A stretch of DNA of 64,000 nucleotides from Bradyrhizobium sp. CCGUVB4N (GCF_024199945.1 NZ_JANADP010000001.1:124001-188000); one strand, 5' to 3'; shown: positions 43,861-52,903, counted from the stretch's first letter. Program-made: numbers and translations. Notes: generated by a model from the sequence alone, not told the origin.

Positions 43861-45504
43861 TCACGTCGCCAGCAAATTCTGCAACGCTGCGCCGTTGGGA
43901 ACACCCAGGCCGGAGCAGGCATCCCAGCCGGGGCCGGCCTTGTACATGCCGTGCAGATCGCCGGTAATGTCGTTGTTGCCGACCGTGATGTCGCGGAACA
44001 CGCCTTGTGCATGCGAGGCGTAGATCAGCGGGTTGATGAAGCCGACCGTCTTGCCGAACTTCTTGGTCGTGGCCTCGTTGATGCGAGCGATCAGTCCGGC
44101 CATTAGCGGCGCCACAGCGCTGGTGCCGCCGATCGTGGTCATGACGCCGTTGAGGAAGATCTGGTAGCCGGTCGCGGGATCGGCATCGCCGGAAACATCG
44201 GGCACGCCGCGCCCGACCGAGTGCGACGGCGATTTCGGCACATGCGCGTTGGCCTGGTATTTCGGCTTGGGGAATACGATGCTGACGCCGCCGCCGCCGG
44301 CGCCGTCCTGTGGGCCGCCGTTCCAGACCGTTTCGGTGATGGTCCCGTTCGAGGCCCGCAAATTGGTGCCGCCGCAGGCCAGCGCAAACGGGCTCGAGGC
44401 CGGGAAATCGGCATGCGGCTTGCCGTCCCATCCCTCGGCCATGTCCGCGGAACCGTTGTCGCCGGAGGCGACACAGACGGTGACGCCCATCGCGGCGGCA
44501 TCGCGGATCGCCTCGTTGAGGCCGTCGACGAATTGCTGCGAGCCGGTCGGATCTTCCGGTCCGCCCCAGCTGATCGAGATCACCGAGGGTTTTCGCGCGC
44601 TGTCGTGGACGGCGGCTTTCACTGCATCGATGAAGCCATTGGTGGTGTTGGGCGCGAAATAGACCACGATCCTGGCGCCGGGTGCGATCGCACCGGCCAC
44701 CTCGATGTCGAGCACGACCTCGCCATCCGCATCGGAATGGCCCGGCTTGTTGGCGCCGCCGTCGACGCTCGCGGGGACGATCCGCGGCATCGGGATGCCC
44801 GCCTTCTTGAAGAAGGTTTTCAGGTCCGAAGTCTTGTAGCCGGCGCCCGTGGGATGGCCCTTGGTGTCGATGTCGTTGAGCTCGATGATGGCGATGCACT
44901 GGCCGGCACCGGTCTCACCGCCCGGGAAGTTGTAGAGCTGCGCGATCTGCTCGACCGAGAAGCTGCCGCCCTGGCCCGCGCGCGCGGTCGCGCCCTTCTT
45001 CGCGAGCTTGCGCCGGAAATGCGGCTGCGCCACCGGCCGGTTGTCCAGGCCATGCACGCCGACCACGATGCCTTCGAGCTCGGCCGGGATCTGCACATTG
45101 CCCTTGCGCATGCGATAGGTCGCGCCGTCGTGCTTGACCTTGTCGAGCTTGACGCCGAAGGCGGCGTTCATCGCCTTCACCGTACCGGTCAGCTTCACCG
45201 TGCGCGAAGCCAAGTGCACGCTCTTGACGTTGAGCTCGTGGTGATGCGCGAAATCATCGATCTTGGCGACGTCGGCGGTATCGGCGCCCATCTGTTCGGC
45301 GAACTCGGCGCGGGAAAGATACTGCCGCTCGCGCGGCGGTTGCGCGCCGAGCGCCATCACCTGTTCGTCGTCGGAGCGCTTGGCACGCAGGCGAATGCTG
45401 ATCTCGATTTCCTGCTTGGGATCGGCCGCACCGACGACCTTGGCCCCCTTCGGCAATTTACGGGCGCTGTTCGCCAGCGTGACACGCTTAGTCGAGCTTG
45501 CCAT
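43861..45504 (-). CDS. S53 family (sedolisin/kumamolisin) serine-carboxyl peptidase
   Basis: A 547-residue protein. An N-terminal activation prodomain (about 15-165) contains LSRAEFAEQMGADTADVAKI and ELNVKSVHLASRTVKLTG. The catalytic domain (about 185-547) has the Glu262/Asp266 pair in GEVVLDIEV and the nucleophile Ser462 in GGTSAVAPLMAG, with SISWGGPED in between. The calcium site is at the end (FRDITVGNNDITG...GPGWDACSGLG). S53 enzymes are acid-active endopeptidases. No signal peptide is visible on the protein starting MASSTKRVTLANSARKLPKG, so export is unclear. The start at 45504 follows CGGAGGA. It is divergent from the nucleoside-phosphorylase-like gene. Confidence 0.92.
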   Translation of the reverse strand: MASSTKRVTLANSARKLPKGAKVVGAADPKQEIEISIRLRAKRSDDEQVMALGAQPPRERQYLSRAEFAEQMGADTADVAKIDDFAHHHELNVKSVHLASRTVKLTGTVKAMNAAFGVKLDKVKHDGATYRMRKGNVQIPAELEGIVVGVHGLDNRPVAQPHFRRKLAKKGATARAGQGGSFSVEQIAQLYNFPGGETGAGQCIAIIELNDIDTKGHPTGAGYKTSDLKTFFKKAGIPMPRIVPASVDGGANKPGHSDADGEVVLDIEVAGAIAPGARIVVYFAPNTTNGFIDAVKAAVHDSARKPSVISISWGGPEDPTGSQQFVDGLNEAIRDAAAMGVTVCVASGDNGSADMAEGWDGKPHADFPASSPFALACGGTNLRASNGTITETVWNGGPQDGAGGGGVSIVFPKPKYQANAHVPKSPSHSVGRGVPDVSGDADPATGYQIFLNGVMTTIGGTSAVAPLMAGLIARINEATTKKFGKTVGFINPLIYASHAQGVFRDITVGNNDITGDLHGMYKAGPGWDACSGLGVPNGAALQNLLAT

Positions 45505-45540
45505 GACTTCCTCCGTTTGTGATTGGAAGGCTGATTGTCG

Positions 45541-45557
45541 CACCTCAACTATAGGTG
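45541..45557. promoter_or_regulatory. Inverted repeat upstream of the S53 peptidase
   Basis: CACCT-CAACTAT-AGGTG forms a 5+5 inverted repeat 36 bases before the peptidase start, in an A/T-rich 285-base divergent gap (45505-45789). It could be an operator; nothing identifies the binding protein. Confidence 0.3.
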
Positions 45558-45742
45558 TAATCTCAGCAGCGAATTGGTTCAGATGATTGAGCGATTTTTT
45601 CAAAACTAGCCTTGTTTGGTAGAGTCAATTCTCACTGCCTCAAATCGGCACGGAATCGGTCAATAGTGCGGACCATTCGGCGCCTGCTTTTTCGACCTCA
45701 GATTGCAACCATTGGCTGGCCTGGCCGACCAATGAAAGACGC

Positions 45743-45769
45743 TTGTCGACAACAGATGCTTGTCAAAAA
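45743..45769. promoter_or_regulatory. Palindrome plus half-site before the phosphorylase-like gene
   Basis: The perfect palindrome TTGTCGACAA (45743-45752) is followed, 17 bp on, by CTTGTCAAAAA, which repeats one arm. Both lie 21-47 bases before the start of the nucleoside-phosphorylase-like gene. A regulator site is possible but not shown. Confidence 0.3.
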
Positions 45770-45789
45770 CAATTGGCGGAGACCGCGCA

Positions 45790-46959
45790 ATGCCTGCTGA
45801 CCGCAAATGGGTTGAGAAGAACCTCGGCTTCGATCCGATCACCACACCGCCACCGCGCGGGACCTTCGTGGTCAAGCGCATCGCGGATGCCGCCGTGAAG
45901 AAGACCGCGAAGGTCGCGCCCGAGGACTTTCAGCGCGAGATCATCGATTTCGATTCCGAATCGACCGAAGGCCGCGAGTTCATGGCCTTCTCGACCGCGA
46001 CCGGGCTGTCGCGCTTCACCGATATTCCCTGGCCCAAGGGGCTCGCGCCGCAGACCGGGCCGAAGCCGGGCAATGGCAAGGGCCCGCTGCCGCGCGCCGA
46101 CGTGCTGGTCGTGACCTGGACAGTCGACGAAGGGCACGCAACCAGCCGCGTGCTGACGCCGGGCAAGGACTCGCACAACGACTACGTCCCCTACACGCAC
46201 AATTACGCGACCATCTCGAAGAAGATGCGCAACGGCTGCCCGGCCAAGGAGCTGAAACGGCTCGGCGCCTTCTGGACCACGACGATCAACAAGAAGAAGG
46301 TCGTCGTCTTCAAGTCAGATTCGCACATGTCGCAGGACGGCCCGCAACTGCCGAACATCGACGTCTGGCGCCAGATCATCACCGAGGTGCAGCCCACGCT
46401 CGTGATCACCACGGGCACGGCCGGCGGCATCGGCAAAGAGGTCGAGGTCGGCGACGTCGTCGTCAGCCCGATCGTGCGCTTCGACTGCCTCTCGAAGTTC
46501 AAGAAGCAACCGTTTGCGCAGGAGCATTTCTCCAGCAAGCCGGCCAAAACGACGAAATTCGCGACGGCCAAGACACTGTTCAAGGCCAATGCCGGGCAAC
46601 TGCCGAAGACCAATACAAGACCGCCGAAAATCTTCGTCGTCGCACCGAACGGCCTGTCATCCTCCGTGGTGACCACAGACTTCTTCGGCTTCGACACCTC
46701 GGACAATCACTTCAAGCTCCAGGGGCTTGGCGACGTCTCCGAGATGGGCGACGCCATCCTCGGTCTCGTCGCCCAGGAGATGGGCGCCAAGGCGCCGCGC
46801 TGGCTCGCGATCCGCAACGTCTCCGACCCGCAGATCAAGGCCGAGGGCACCCTGAAGCAGCAGGAGCAGGTCGCCGCCCAGATCTACAAGGGATTTGGCC
46901 GCTGGAGCACGGTCTGCAGCGCCATCGCGTGCTGGGCCAGCATCGTGGCGGAGCCATAG
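45790..46959 (+). CDS. Nucleoside phosphorylase/nucleosidase-fold protein
   Basis: A 389-residue protein. After about 95 residues without recognised similarity, LPRADVLVVTWTVDEGHATSRVLTPG begins a phosphorylase-like core. VITTGTAGGIGKEVEVGDVVVSPIVRFD is the glycine-rich phosphate/ribose-binding strand and loop of the PNP/MTAN superfamily. VSEMGDAILGLVAQEMG supplies the Glu-Met-containing nucleoside-binding motif and IRNVSDPQIK the catalytic-type Asp (SDxxx). The fold cleaves or phosphorolyses N-glycosidic bonds. The base, nucleotide or NAD-like substrate is unknown. The ATG at 45790 has GGCGGAGA in front; an upstream in-frame start at 45760 is less likely. The gene is divergent from the S53 peptidase. 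Confidence 0.75.
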   Translation: MPADRKWVEKNLGFDPITTPPPRGTFVVKRIADAAVKKTAKVAPEDFQREIIDFDSESTEGREFMAFSTATGLSRFTDIPWPKGLAPQTGPKPGNGKGPLPRADVLVVTWTVDEGHATSRVLTPGKDSHNDYVPYTHNYATISKKMRNGCPAKELKRLGAFWTTTINKKKVVVFKSDSHMSQDGPQLPNIDVWRQIITEVQPTLVITTGTAGGIGKEVEVGDVVVSPIVRFDCLSKFKKQPFAQEHFSSKPAKTTKFATAKTLFKANAGQLPKTNTRPPKIFVVAPNGLSSSVVTTDFFGFDTSDNHFKLQGLGDVSEMGDAILGLVAQEMGAKAPRWLAIRNVSDPQIKAEGTLKQQEQVAAQIYKGFGRWSTVCSAIACWASIVAEP

Positions 46960-47043
46960 GCCGCGGCGGTCCAAGGGTCAGCCTCCCTTGCCGAAGCGGC
47001 CCGGGGTGTCTACCTCTCGCGGGTGGTTTGGTGAGAGGTTCCC

Positions 47044-47784
47044 ATGCTGGATGCCGCCGTGAAGGCGCTGTCGCAAATGATGTCGCCGCCGATGCGCACG
47101 ATCCTGTGGCGATCGATCGGACTTGCACTGGTGCTGATCGTCGTGCTGGCGATCGGGTTGCAGCGGCTGCTGAGCTGGTTCGCAACCTATGGCGAGGTCT
47201 GGCTCGAGGGCCTGCTCGGGCCGAGCTGGCACTCGTCCCTCGAAGTCCTCGCCTGGATCATCTCGATTGCGGCCGGCCTCGGCGTCGTGTTCGGCAGCGT
47301 ATTCCTGATGCCGGCGATCACCTCGCTGATCGCGAGCTTCTTCGTCGACGACGTCGCCGACGTCGTCGAGCGCGAATATTATCCGGCCGAGCGGCCGGGC
47401 ACGGCGCTGCCGTTCAACCAGGCCATGCTCGAGGGCATCAAGACGGCGCTGCTGACCCTGCTGGTCTATCTGATCGCACTGCCGCTGGTGTTGTTTGCCG
47501 GCGCCGGTTTCCTGATTTTCTTCCTCGCCGCCGCCTGGCTGTTGGGCCGTGAATATTTCGAGCTCGCCGCGATGCGCTTCCGTTCGCCGGAAGATGCCAA
47601 GGCGATGCGGCGCGACAATGCCGCGACCATCTTCACCGCGGGCCTTTTCATCGCAGCCTTCGTCTCGATCCCGATCGTCAACCTGGCGACGCCGATCTTC
47701 GGCATGGCCTTCATGGTCCACATGCACAAGCGGCTATCGGGACCGCGGCCCGAGCTGATCGAGCCGGCGCGACAGATGCGGTGA
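47044..47784 (+). CDS. EI24/CysZ-like membrane protein
   Basis: A 246-residue protein with about four long hydrophobic segments, including SIGLALVLIVVLAIGLQRLL, ISIAAGLGVVFGSVFLMPAITSLIASFFVDDVADVVE and LLTLLVYLIALPLVLF. The segment YYPAERPGTALPFNQAMLEGIKTALLTL and LGREYFELAAMRFRSPEDAKAMRRDN match the EI24 domain of CysZ-like proteins. CysZ takes up sulfate in enteric bacteria; homologues in alphaproteobacteria are uncharacterised, so transport of sulfate is only one possibility. Confidence 0.82.
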   Translation: MLDAAVKALSQMMSPPMRTILWRSIGLALVLIVVLAIGLQRLLSWFATYGEVWLEGLLGPSWHSSLEVLAWIISIAAGLGVVFGSVFLMPAITSLIASFFVDDVADVVEREYYPAERPGTALPFNQAMLEGIKTALLTLLVYLIALPLVLFAGAGFLIFFLAAAWLLGREYFELAAMRFRSPEDAKAMRRDNAATIFTAGLFIAAFVSIPIVNLATPIFGMAFMVHMHKRLSGPRPELIEPARQMR

Positions 47785-47790
47785 CGTCGA

Positions 47791-49419
47791 CTACGTCACC
47801 GCCACCCCGCACTTTCGCAGCAGCATCTTGGCGAAGCCGAATGGCGCGGGCGTGAACGGGCCCGGCGGCGCGCGGGTGATCAGGGCGATGAAGCCGAGCG
47901 CTGATATCGCCAGCCAGAAGCAGAGCCAGAAGCCGTCGATATAGGCCAGCACATTGGCCTCGCGCGCAACGAAGCTTGCGAGCGTGCCGACCGCGCGCGC
48001 CGGCGCCGAACCGGCGCCGTGGGCGGCGAAGAGATCGGCAAGCTGCTTCAGCGCGCGCACCACATTGACGTCGCCGACTTCGAGGTTCTGGCCGATATAG
48101 AAGGAATGGACCTGCTCGCGGACGCGCAACCAGGTTCCCATCAACGCCACGCCGATCTCGGCGCCGCCGAGCCGCATGACCTGGATGTAGGCGGCAAAGG
48201 CAGTGGCGCGGCTCGGATCGGAGTTGGACAGCAGCGTGATGATCAATGGCAGCAAGGTCAGCGACTGCCCGATCGCCTGGAGCAGCACGATGCCGATGAA
48301 ATCCTCGCGCGCCCACTCATGGGTCAGTTGAGTCCCCCAGAGATTGGCAGCCGCGAAGCAGGCAAATCCGACGACCGCCACGGTGCGCGTATCGAAATGC
48401 CGCAGCAGCCAGATCGAGATCGGCACCAGCACGAACATCGGCAACGCGCCATAGGTCAGCAACAAGAGGCCGCTCTGCTCCGGCCTGAGCAGACCGACGT
48501 TGCCGAGGAAATTCGGCACCAGCGACGAGTTGGAGAGGCTGGTCAGCGTGTAGAGCAGGATCAGGACCAGGCCCAATCCGATGTTGCGCGAGAACAGCAC
48601 ATCGACATGGGCCCAGGGCTGGCGCACCAGCGATTCATTGACGATGAAACCCGCGAACAGCACCGCGCCGCCGACGAGCAGCGCCATCACCGTCCCGGAG
48701 CCCAACCAGTCGAGCCGATTGCCCTGGTCGAGGCCGGCATAAATCATCGAGACCGCGACACCGAGCAGCAGCATGCCGCCCCAATCGGCTTCGCGCAGCA
48801 ACGCGCGGTTCACAGGCTCGCTCGGCGTGCCGAGATAAACCATCAGGCCCATCAGGGGCGCGATCACCACGCTCTGCCAGTACACCCATTGCCAGCCGAG
48901 ATGATCGACATAGAAGCCGACCAGCGAACTCGACGTGTCGAAGGCAAAGCCGACGCGGATCGAGTAGAGCGAGATCGCCGGCAGCCACCAGCGCATCGGC
49001 AAATTCCGGAATATGATCATCAGCGTCGCCGGCACGAAGGTGCCGAGCAGGAGGCCATGCACGACGCTGAGCGCGATCAGCGTCGGATAATCGTGAACGA
49101 GGGGGACGATCAGCGAGATCACGGCATAGATCAAGCTCGGGATGCCGAGCACGCGGCGCAGGCCGAACGCGGTCGCAAGCCACGGCACTGCGGGCGCGAT
49201 CAGGATCTGCGATCCGATGCCGGCGGTGGAGAGCCACGCACCCTCGTCGAATGAAAGCGAGAACGCACCGCGCAGATCCGGCAAGCCGATTGTGGTCAGG
49301 CGGCTGTCGACATTGGTGAGGAACGAGCCGAGCAGCACGGCCGCCACGGCAAACAGCGGCTGAGGCGCGATGCCGCCGCGCGAGACCGGTCCGCGACGGG
49401 CGTCGTCATTTTCCGCCAT
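47791..49419 (-). CDS. DHA2 (EmrB-type) MFS efflux transporter, 14 helices
   Basis: A 542-residue transporter. LLGSFLTNVDSRLTTIGLPDLRGAFSLSFDEGAWLSTAGIGSQI is the helix 1-2 region of DHA2 pumps. VVHGLLLGTFVPATLMII is the helix 4-5 antiporter region, with fourteen hydrophobic segments overall. The start at 49419 overlaps the end of the adjacent HlyD-type gene by 14 bases, indicating coupled translation. Together they form an inner-membrane pump with a periplasmic adaptor, as in EmrAB. An outer-membrane TolC-type partner is not in the window. Substrates are unknown. Confidence 0.9.
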   Translation of the reverse strand: MAENDDARRGPVSRGGIAPQPLFAVAAVLLGSFLTNVDSRLTTIGLPDLRGAFSLSFDEGAWLSTAGIGSQILIAPAVPWLATAFGLRRVLGIPSLIYAVISLIVPLVHDYPTLIALSVVHGLLLGTFVPATLMIIFRNLPMRWWLPAISLYSIRVGFAFDTSSSLVGFYVDHLGWQWVYWQSVVIAPLMGLMVYLGTPSEPVNRALLREADWGGMLLLGVAVSMIYAGLDQGNRLDWLGSGTVMALLVGGAVLFAGFIVNESLVRQPWAHVDVLFSRNIGLGLVLILLYTLTSLSNSSLVPNFLGNVGLLRPEQSGLLLLTYGALPMFVLVPISIWLLRHFDTRTVAVVGFACFAAANLWGTQLTHEWAREDFIGIVLLQAIGQSLTLLPLIITLLSNSDPSRATAFAAYIQVMRLGGAEIGVALMGTWLRVREQVHSFYIGQNLEVGDVNVVRALKQLADLFAAHGAGSAPARAVGTLASFVAREANVLAYIDGFWLCFWLAISALGFIALITRAPPGPFTPAPFGFAKMLLRKCGVAVT

Positions 49420-50542
49420 CCGCGCCCTTCGTGTCGATGCTGGTGACAACAGACATGCCCGGCACGAGCCGCGCCAGCAAAGGCTGGTTGTCGTCGAACT
49501 GAATGCGGACGGGAATACGCTGCACGACCTTGGTGAAATTGCCGGTCGCATTGTCGGGCGGCAGCAGCGCGACCTGCGCGCCGGTCGCGGGCGCAATACG
49601 CTCGACCTTGCCGCGCAGCTTCTCGCGCGAAAAGCTGTCGACGGTGATCTCGACCGGCTGACCCGGCGCGACATGCGTGAGCTGGGTCTCCTTGTAGTTG
49701 GCGATCACATAGACCTTCGGCAGCGGCACGACGTTGATCAGGTTGGTGCCGATATTGACGTAATCGCCCGGCTGCACCTGGCGCTCGCCGACGACACCGT
49801 CGAACGGCGCCGTGATCTTGGTGTAGCCGAGCTTGAGCTTCGCGCTCGCCAGCGTCGCCTTGGTGGCATCGAGATCGGCGGCGCGCTGCTTCTTGGTGCC
49901 TTGCAGGACCTCGAGCTGATGCTGCTGGGCCGCGATCACGGCGCGGCTGGCGCGCACATCGGCTTGCGCCTTGGCCAGGCCCGCAACCGCCTGCTCGAGC
50001 CGCTGCCGCGTGCCGGCTTCGGTCTGCGTCAGCGATTGCTGGCGCTCCTGCTCCTGCTTGGCCTCGACCTCCAGCGCTTCCGCCGACAATCGCGCGGCCT
50101 CGGCCTGCGCAATGGTCGCGTATTGCAGCTCGATCTGGTTGGCCAGATTGTCGAGCACGGCTTGCGCGGCGGCCACCGCGGCCTCGGACTGCGCGACCTG
50201 GGCCTCGTAATCGGCGGGATCGATCTGGATCAGGAGGTCGCCGGCCTTGACGCGCTGGAAGTCGTCCACTGCGACGGTCAGCACTTCGCCGGAGACCCGG
50301 CTCGAGAGCCGGGTCAGGTCGGCGCGCACATAGGCATCATTGGTGGTCTGAACCACGGCATTGCCGACCCATTCGTCGAAGCGCAATGTCGCCAGTGCGA
50401 CGAAGGCGAGCGCGACGATCACGGCAAACATCGGGATCGCGAGCCGGCTCCAGAGCGAGGACGCCGGCCGCTGCGTCGGCTTCGGCGGCGGCGCCGGCGT
50501 GGCTGCGGGCGGCGGTGACGAAACTTGTTCCTGCTGACTCAA
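49406..50542 (-). CDS. HlyD/EmrA-type membrane fusion protein
   Basis: A 378-residue adaptor. A short Pro/Ala-rich cytoplasmic tail (SSPPPAATPAPPPKPTQRP) precedes one transmembrane helix (IPMFAVIVALAFVALATLRF). The biotinyl-lipoyl-like part is ADLTRLSSRVSGEVLTVAVDDFQRVKAGDLLIQIDP. A long coiled coil follows (EAAVAAAQAVLDNLANQIELQ..., EVEAKQEQERQQSLTQTEAGTRQRLEQAV). The beta-barrel end is APFDGVVGERQVQPGDYVNIGTNLINVVPLPKVYVIANYKE. It connects the MFS pump to an outer-membrane channel. It is the first gene of the pair. Confidence 0.92.
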   Translation of the reverse strand: MSQQEQVSSPPPAATPAPPPKPTQRPASSLWSRLAIPMFAVIVALAFVALATLRFDEWVGNAVVQTTNDAYVRADLTRLSSRVSGEVLTVAVDDFQRVKAGDLLIQIDPADYEAQVAQSEAAVAAAQAVLDNLANQIELQYATIAQAEAARLSAEALEVEAKQEQERQQSLTQTEAGTRQRLEQAVAGLAKAQADVRASRAVIAAQQHQLEVLQGTKKQRAADLDATKATLASAKLKLGYTKITAPFDGVVGERQVQPGDYVNIGTNLINVVPLPKVYVIANYKETQLTHVAPGQPVEITVDSFSREKLRGKVERIAPATGAQVALLPPDNATGNFTKVVQRIPVRIQFDDNQPLLARLVPGMSVVTSIDTKGADGGK

Positions 50543-50579
50543 CGACTGCCCCCAAAACCACTTGGCCCGAACGCCATGT

Positions 50580-51347
50580 TCACACCGTCTTCTCCGGCCA
50601 CCGGCAGAGATCGTTGATCAGGCAAACCTCGCAGCGCGGCTTGCGCGCGAGGCAAGTATAGCGGCCGTGCAGGATCAGCCAATGATGGGCATGCAGCATG
50701 AACTCGGCCGGGATCACCTTTTCGAGACCAAGCTCGACTTCCAGCGGCGTCTTGCCGGGTGCAAGCCCGGTGCGATTGCCGACGCGGAAGACGTGCGTGT
50801 CGACCGCCATGGTGTGCTCGCCGAAGGCCATGTTGAGCACGACGTTGGCAGTCTTGCGTCCCGCGCCCGGCAGCGACTCGATCTCGGCCCGTGTGCGCGG
50901 CACCTCGCCGCCGAAATCGCTGAGCACCTTGGCTGACAGCGCGATCACGTTCTTGGCCTTGGTACGGTAGAGGCCGATGGTCTTGATGTATTCGCGCAGG
51001 CGTTCTTCGCCGAGGTCGAGCATCTTCTGCGGCGTGTCCGCGATCTCGAACAAGGCGCGTGTGGCCTTGTTGACGCCGGCATCGGTCGCCTGTGCCGACA
51101 ACACCACGGCAACCAGCAGCGTGAACGGATTGACGTGCTCGAGCTCACCCCTCGGCTCGGGATTGGCCTGTTGGAAACGGCTGAAGACTTCGCGAACTTC
51201 CGCCGGCGTCCAAGGTTTAATAGAATTGGGTTTGATGCCCTTGAGGGATTTCTTCGCAGGCGCCTTTGGTTTGGCCGTGGCTGCCTTTGCCTTTTTCTTC
51301 GGCACCGCCGCTTTGCGCGAGGCCGGCTTGCGGGTGATTTTCGCCAT
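50580..51347 (-). CDS. nth: Endonuclease III
   Basis: A 255-residue DNA glycosylase/AP lyase. The first 45 residues are a Lys/Ala/Pro-rich extension (RKAAVPKKKAKAATAKPKAP...). The core has FTLLVAVVLSAQATDAGVNKAT, the helix-hairpin-helix LPGAGRKTANVVLNMAFG with the catalytic Lys, AVDTHVFRVGNRTGL with the catalytic Asp, and the 4Fe-4S cluster cysteines CLARKPRCEVCLINDLC. It removes oxidised pyrimidines from DNA. The start at 51347 lacks a clear Shine-Dalgarno sequence and lies only 22 bases from the start of the divergent DUF2244 gene. Confidence 0.95.
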   Translation of the reverse strand: MAKITRKPASRKAAVPKKKAKAATAKPKAPAKKSLKGIKPNSIKPWTPAEVREVFSRFQQANPEPRGELEHVNPFTLLVAVVLSAQATDAGVNKATRALFEIADTPQKMLDLGEERLREYIKTIGLYRTKAKNVIALSAKVLSDFGGEVPRTRAEIESLPGAGRKTANVVLNMAFGEHTMAVDTHVFRVGNRTGLAPGKTPLEVELGLEKVIPAEFMLHAHHWLILHGRYTCLARKPRCEVCLINDLCRWPEKTV

Positions 51348-51369
51348 GATCGGGATATACTGAGGGACG

Positions 51370-51903
51370 ATGAGCACAGGCAACGAAATTGAGCGCAAGC
51401 CTTCTGAAGATCCGCGCGAACAGCAGATCTTCTCCGCGCTGCTGACGCCGCACCGCTCGCTGAACCGCACCGGTTTCCTCGCCGTGATGCTGTTCCTGAG
51501 CGTCGTCAGCTTCGTCACCGGAATAGTCTTCCTGATGAAGGGCGCCTGGCCGGTGCTCGGCTTTTTCGGCCTCGACGTGCTCGTGGTCTGGTGGGCCTTC
51601 AAGGTCAATTTCCGCACCGGGCGGGCGCGCGAGGAGATCACGGTCACGACCTCTGAATTGCGCGTGCGCCGCGTCAGCCACCACGGCCAGGTGGCCGAAT
51701 TCATCTTCAATCCGCTCTGGGTCCGCCTCGACATGGAGGTCGACGAGGATTTTGGCATCGAGCATCTCTACCTGATCTCGCGCGGCCACCAGATCCAGAT
51801 CGCACGTTTTTTAGGGCCCGATGAAAAAGCGAGTTTTTACAAAGGCTTGATCGAGGCCCTGAACGCCGCCAAGCGTGGCCCGACCTACAACCCGGTGAGC
51901 TAG
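51370..51903 (+). CDS. DUF2244 domain membrane protein
   Basis: A 177-residue protein with two adjacent transmembrane helices at about 35-75 (GFLAVMLFLSVVSFVTGIVFLM and WPVLGFFGLDVLVVWWAF). The region after them is GRAREEITVTTSELRVRRVSHHGQVAEFIFNPLWVRLDMEVDEDFGIEHLYLISRGHQIQIARFLGPDEK, matching the DUF2244 pattern of integral membrane proteins in alphaproteobacteria. Its function is unknown. The start has GAGGG upstream. It faces nth, and the AraC-MGMT gene follows 55 bases downstream on the same strand. Confidence 0.88.
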   Translation: MSTGNEIERKPSEDPREQQIFSALLTPHRSLNRTGFLAVMLFLSVVSFVTGIVFLMKGAWPVLGFFGLDVLVVWWAFKVNFRTGRAREEITVTTSELRVRRVSHHGQVAEFIFNPLWVRLDMEVDEDFGIEHLYLISRGHQIQIARFLGPDEKASFYKGLIEALNAAKRGPTYNPVS

Positions 51904-51958
51904 CGCGCAGTCGGAAATCGGGTGGTTTCGCACCCCCGCCGCGCCTACATTTCCGACC

Positions 51959-52855
51959 ATGATGACACTCGCCATACATGACCAGCGCCTGGCCAAGCCG
52001 GGCCCCCAGAACGCCGCGCTGCGCGATTACGATTCCGTGCGCCGGGCCATCGCGTTCATCTCGGAGAACTGGCGCGCGCAGCCGACCATCGAGGCGATGG
52101 CCGATGCGGCTGGCGTCACGCCGGATGAGCTGCACCATCTGTTCCGCCGCTGGGCCTCGATCACGCCGAAGGCCTTCATGCAGGCGCTCACCCTCGACCA
52201 TGCCAAGGGACTGTTGCGGGACTCCGCCAGCATTCTCGATGCGGCGCTCGACTCCGGGCTCTCGGGTCCGGGCCGGCTGCACGACCTCTTCGTCACGCAC
52301 GAGGCGATGTCGCCGGGCGAATGGAAGAACGGCGGCGCCGGCTTGACCTTGCGCTACGGCTTCCATCCCTCGCCATTCGGCACTGCGATCGTGATCGCGA
52401 CCGATCGCGGCCTCTCGGGTCTCGCCTTCGCCGACCCCGGCGAGGAGAAGGCGTCGCTGGCCGACATGACGCGGCGCTGGCCGAACGCAACTTACATCGA
52501 GGATCACGAAGGCACCGCGCCGCTGGCGCAACGCATCTTCGACACGAAACTGTGGCGGCCGGACCAGCCGTTGCGGGTGGTGATGATCGGCACCGATTTC
52601 GAGGTGCGAGTGTGGGAAACGCTGTTGAAGATCCCGATGGGACGCGCGGTGTCGTATTCCGACATCGCCTGCAACATCGACAATCCGAAGGCCTCGCGCG
52701 CCGTCGGTGCAGCGGTCGGAAAAAACCCCGTCTCCTTCGTCGTGCCGTGTCACCGCGCCCTCGGCAAGAGCGGCACACTCACCGGCTATCACTGGGGCAT
52801 CACCCGCAAGCAGGCGATGCTGGGCTGGGAGGCCGGGCAGCTGGGGATGCAGTGA
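51959..52855 (+). CDS. AraC-type HTH fused to O6-methylguanine-DNA methyltransferase (Ada-like)
   Basis: A 298-residue protein. Residues about 25-115 form an AraC-type double helix-turn-helix (RRAIAFISENWRAQPTIEAMADAAGVTPDELHHLFRRWASITPKAFMQALTLDHAKGLL). Residues about 120-290 form the alkyltransferase with the acceptor cysteine in the motif VVPCHRALGK and the preceding RAVGAAVGKNPVSF. Full Ada also has an N-terminal zinc-binding methylphosphotriester-sensing domain with four Cys; that is absent here. It repairs O6-alkylguanine in one turnover; whether it also regulates genes is open. It is on the same strand as the DUF2244 gene. Confidence 0.92.
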   Translation: MMTLAIHDQRLAKPGPQNAALRDYDSVRRAIAFISENWRAQPTIEAMADAAGVTPDELHHLFRRWASITPKAFMQALTLDHAKGLLRDSASILDAALDSGLSGPGRLHDLFVTHEAMSPGEWKNGGAGLTLRYGFHPSPFGTAIVIATDRGLSGLAFADPGEEKASLADMTRRWPNATYIEDHEGTAPLAQRIFDTKLWRPDQPLRVVMIGTDFEVRVWETLLKIPMGRAVSYSDIACNIDNPKASRAVGAAVGKNPVSFVVPCHRALGKSGTLTGYHWGITRKQAMLGWEAGQLGMQ

Positions 52856-52903
52856 TCGTCGCGCACGCGACGCGCGATGCCTCCCGCTTGCGGCATCGAC
52901 CGG

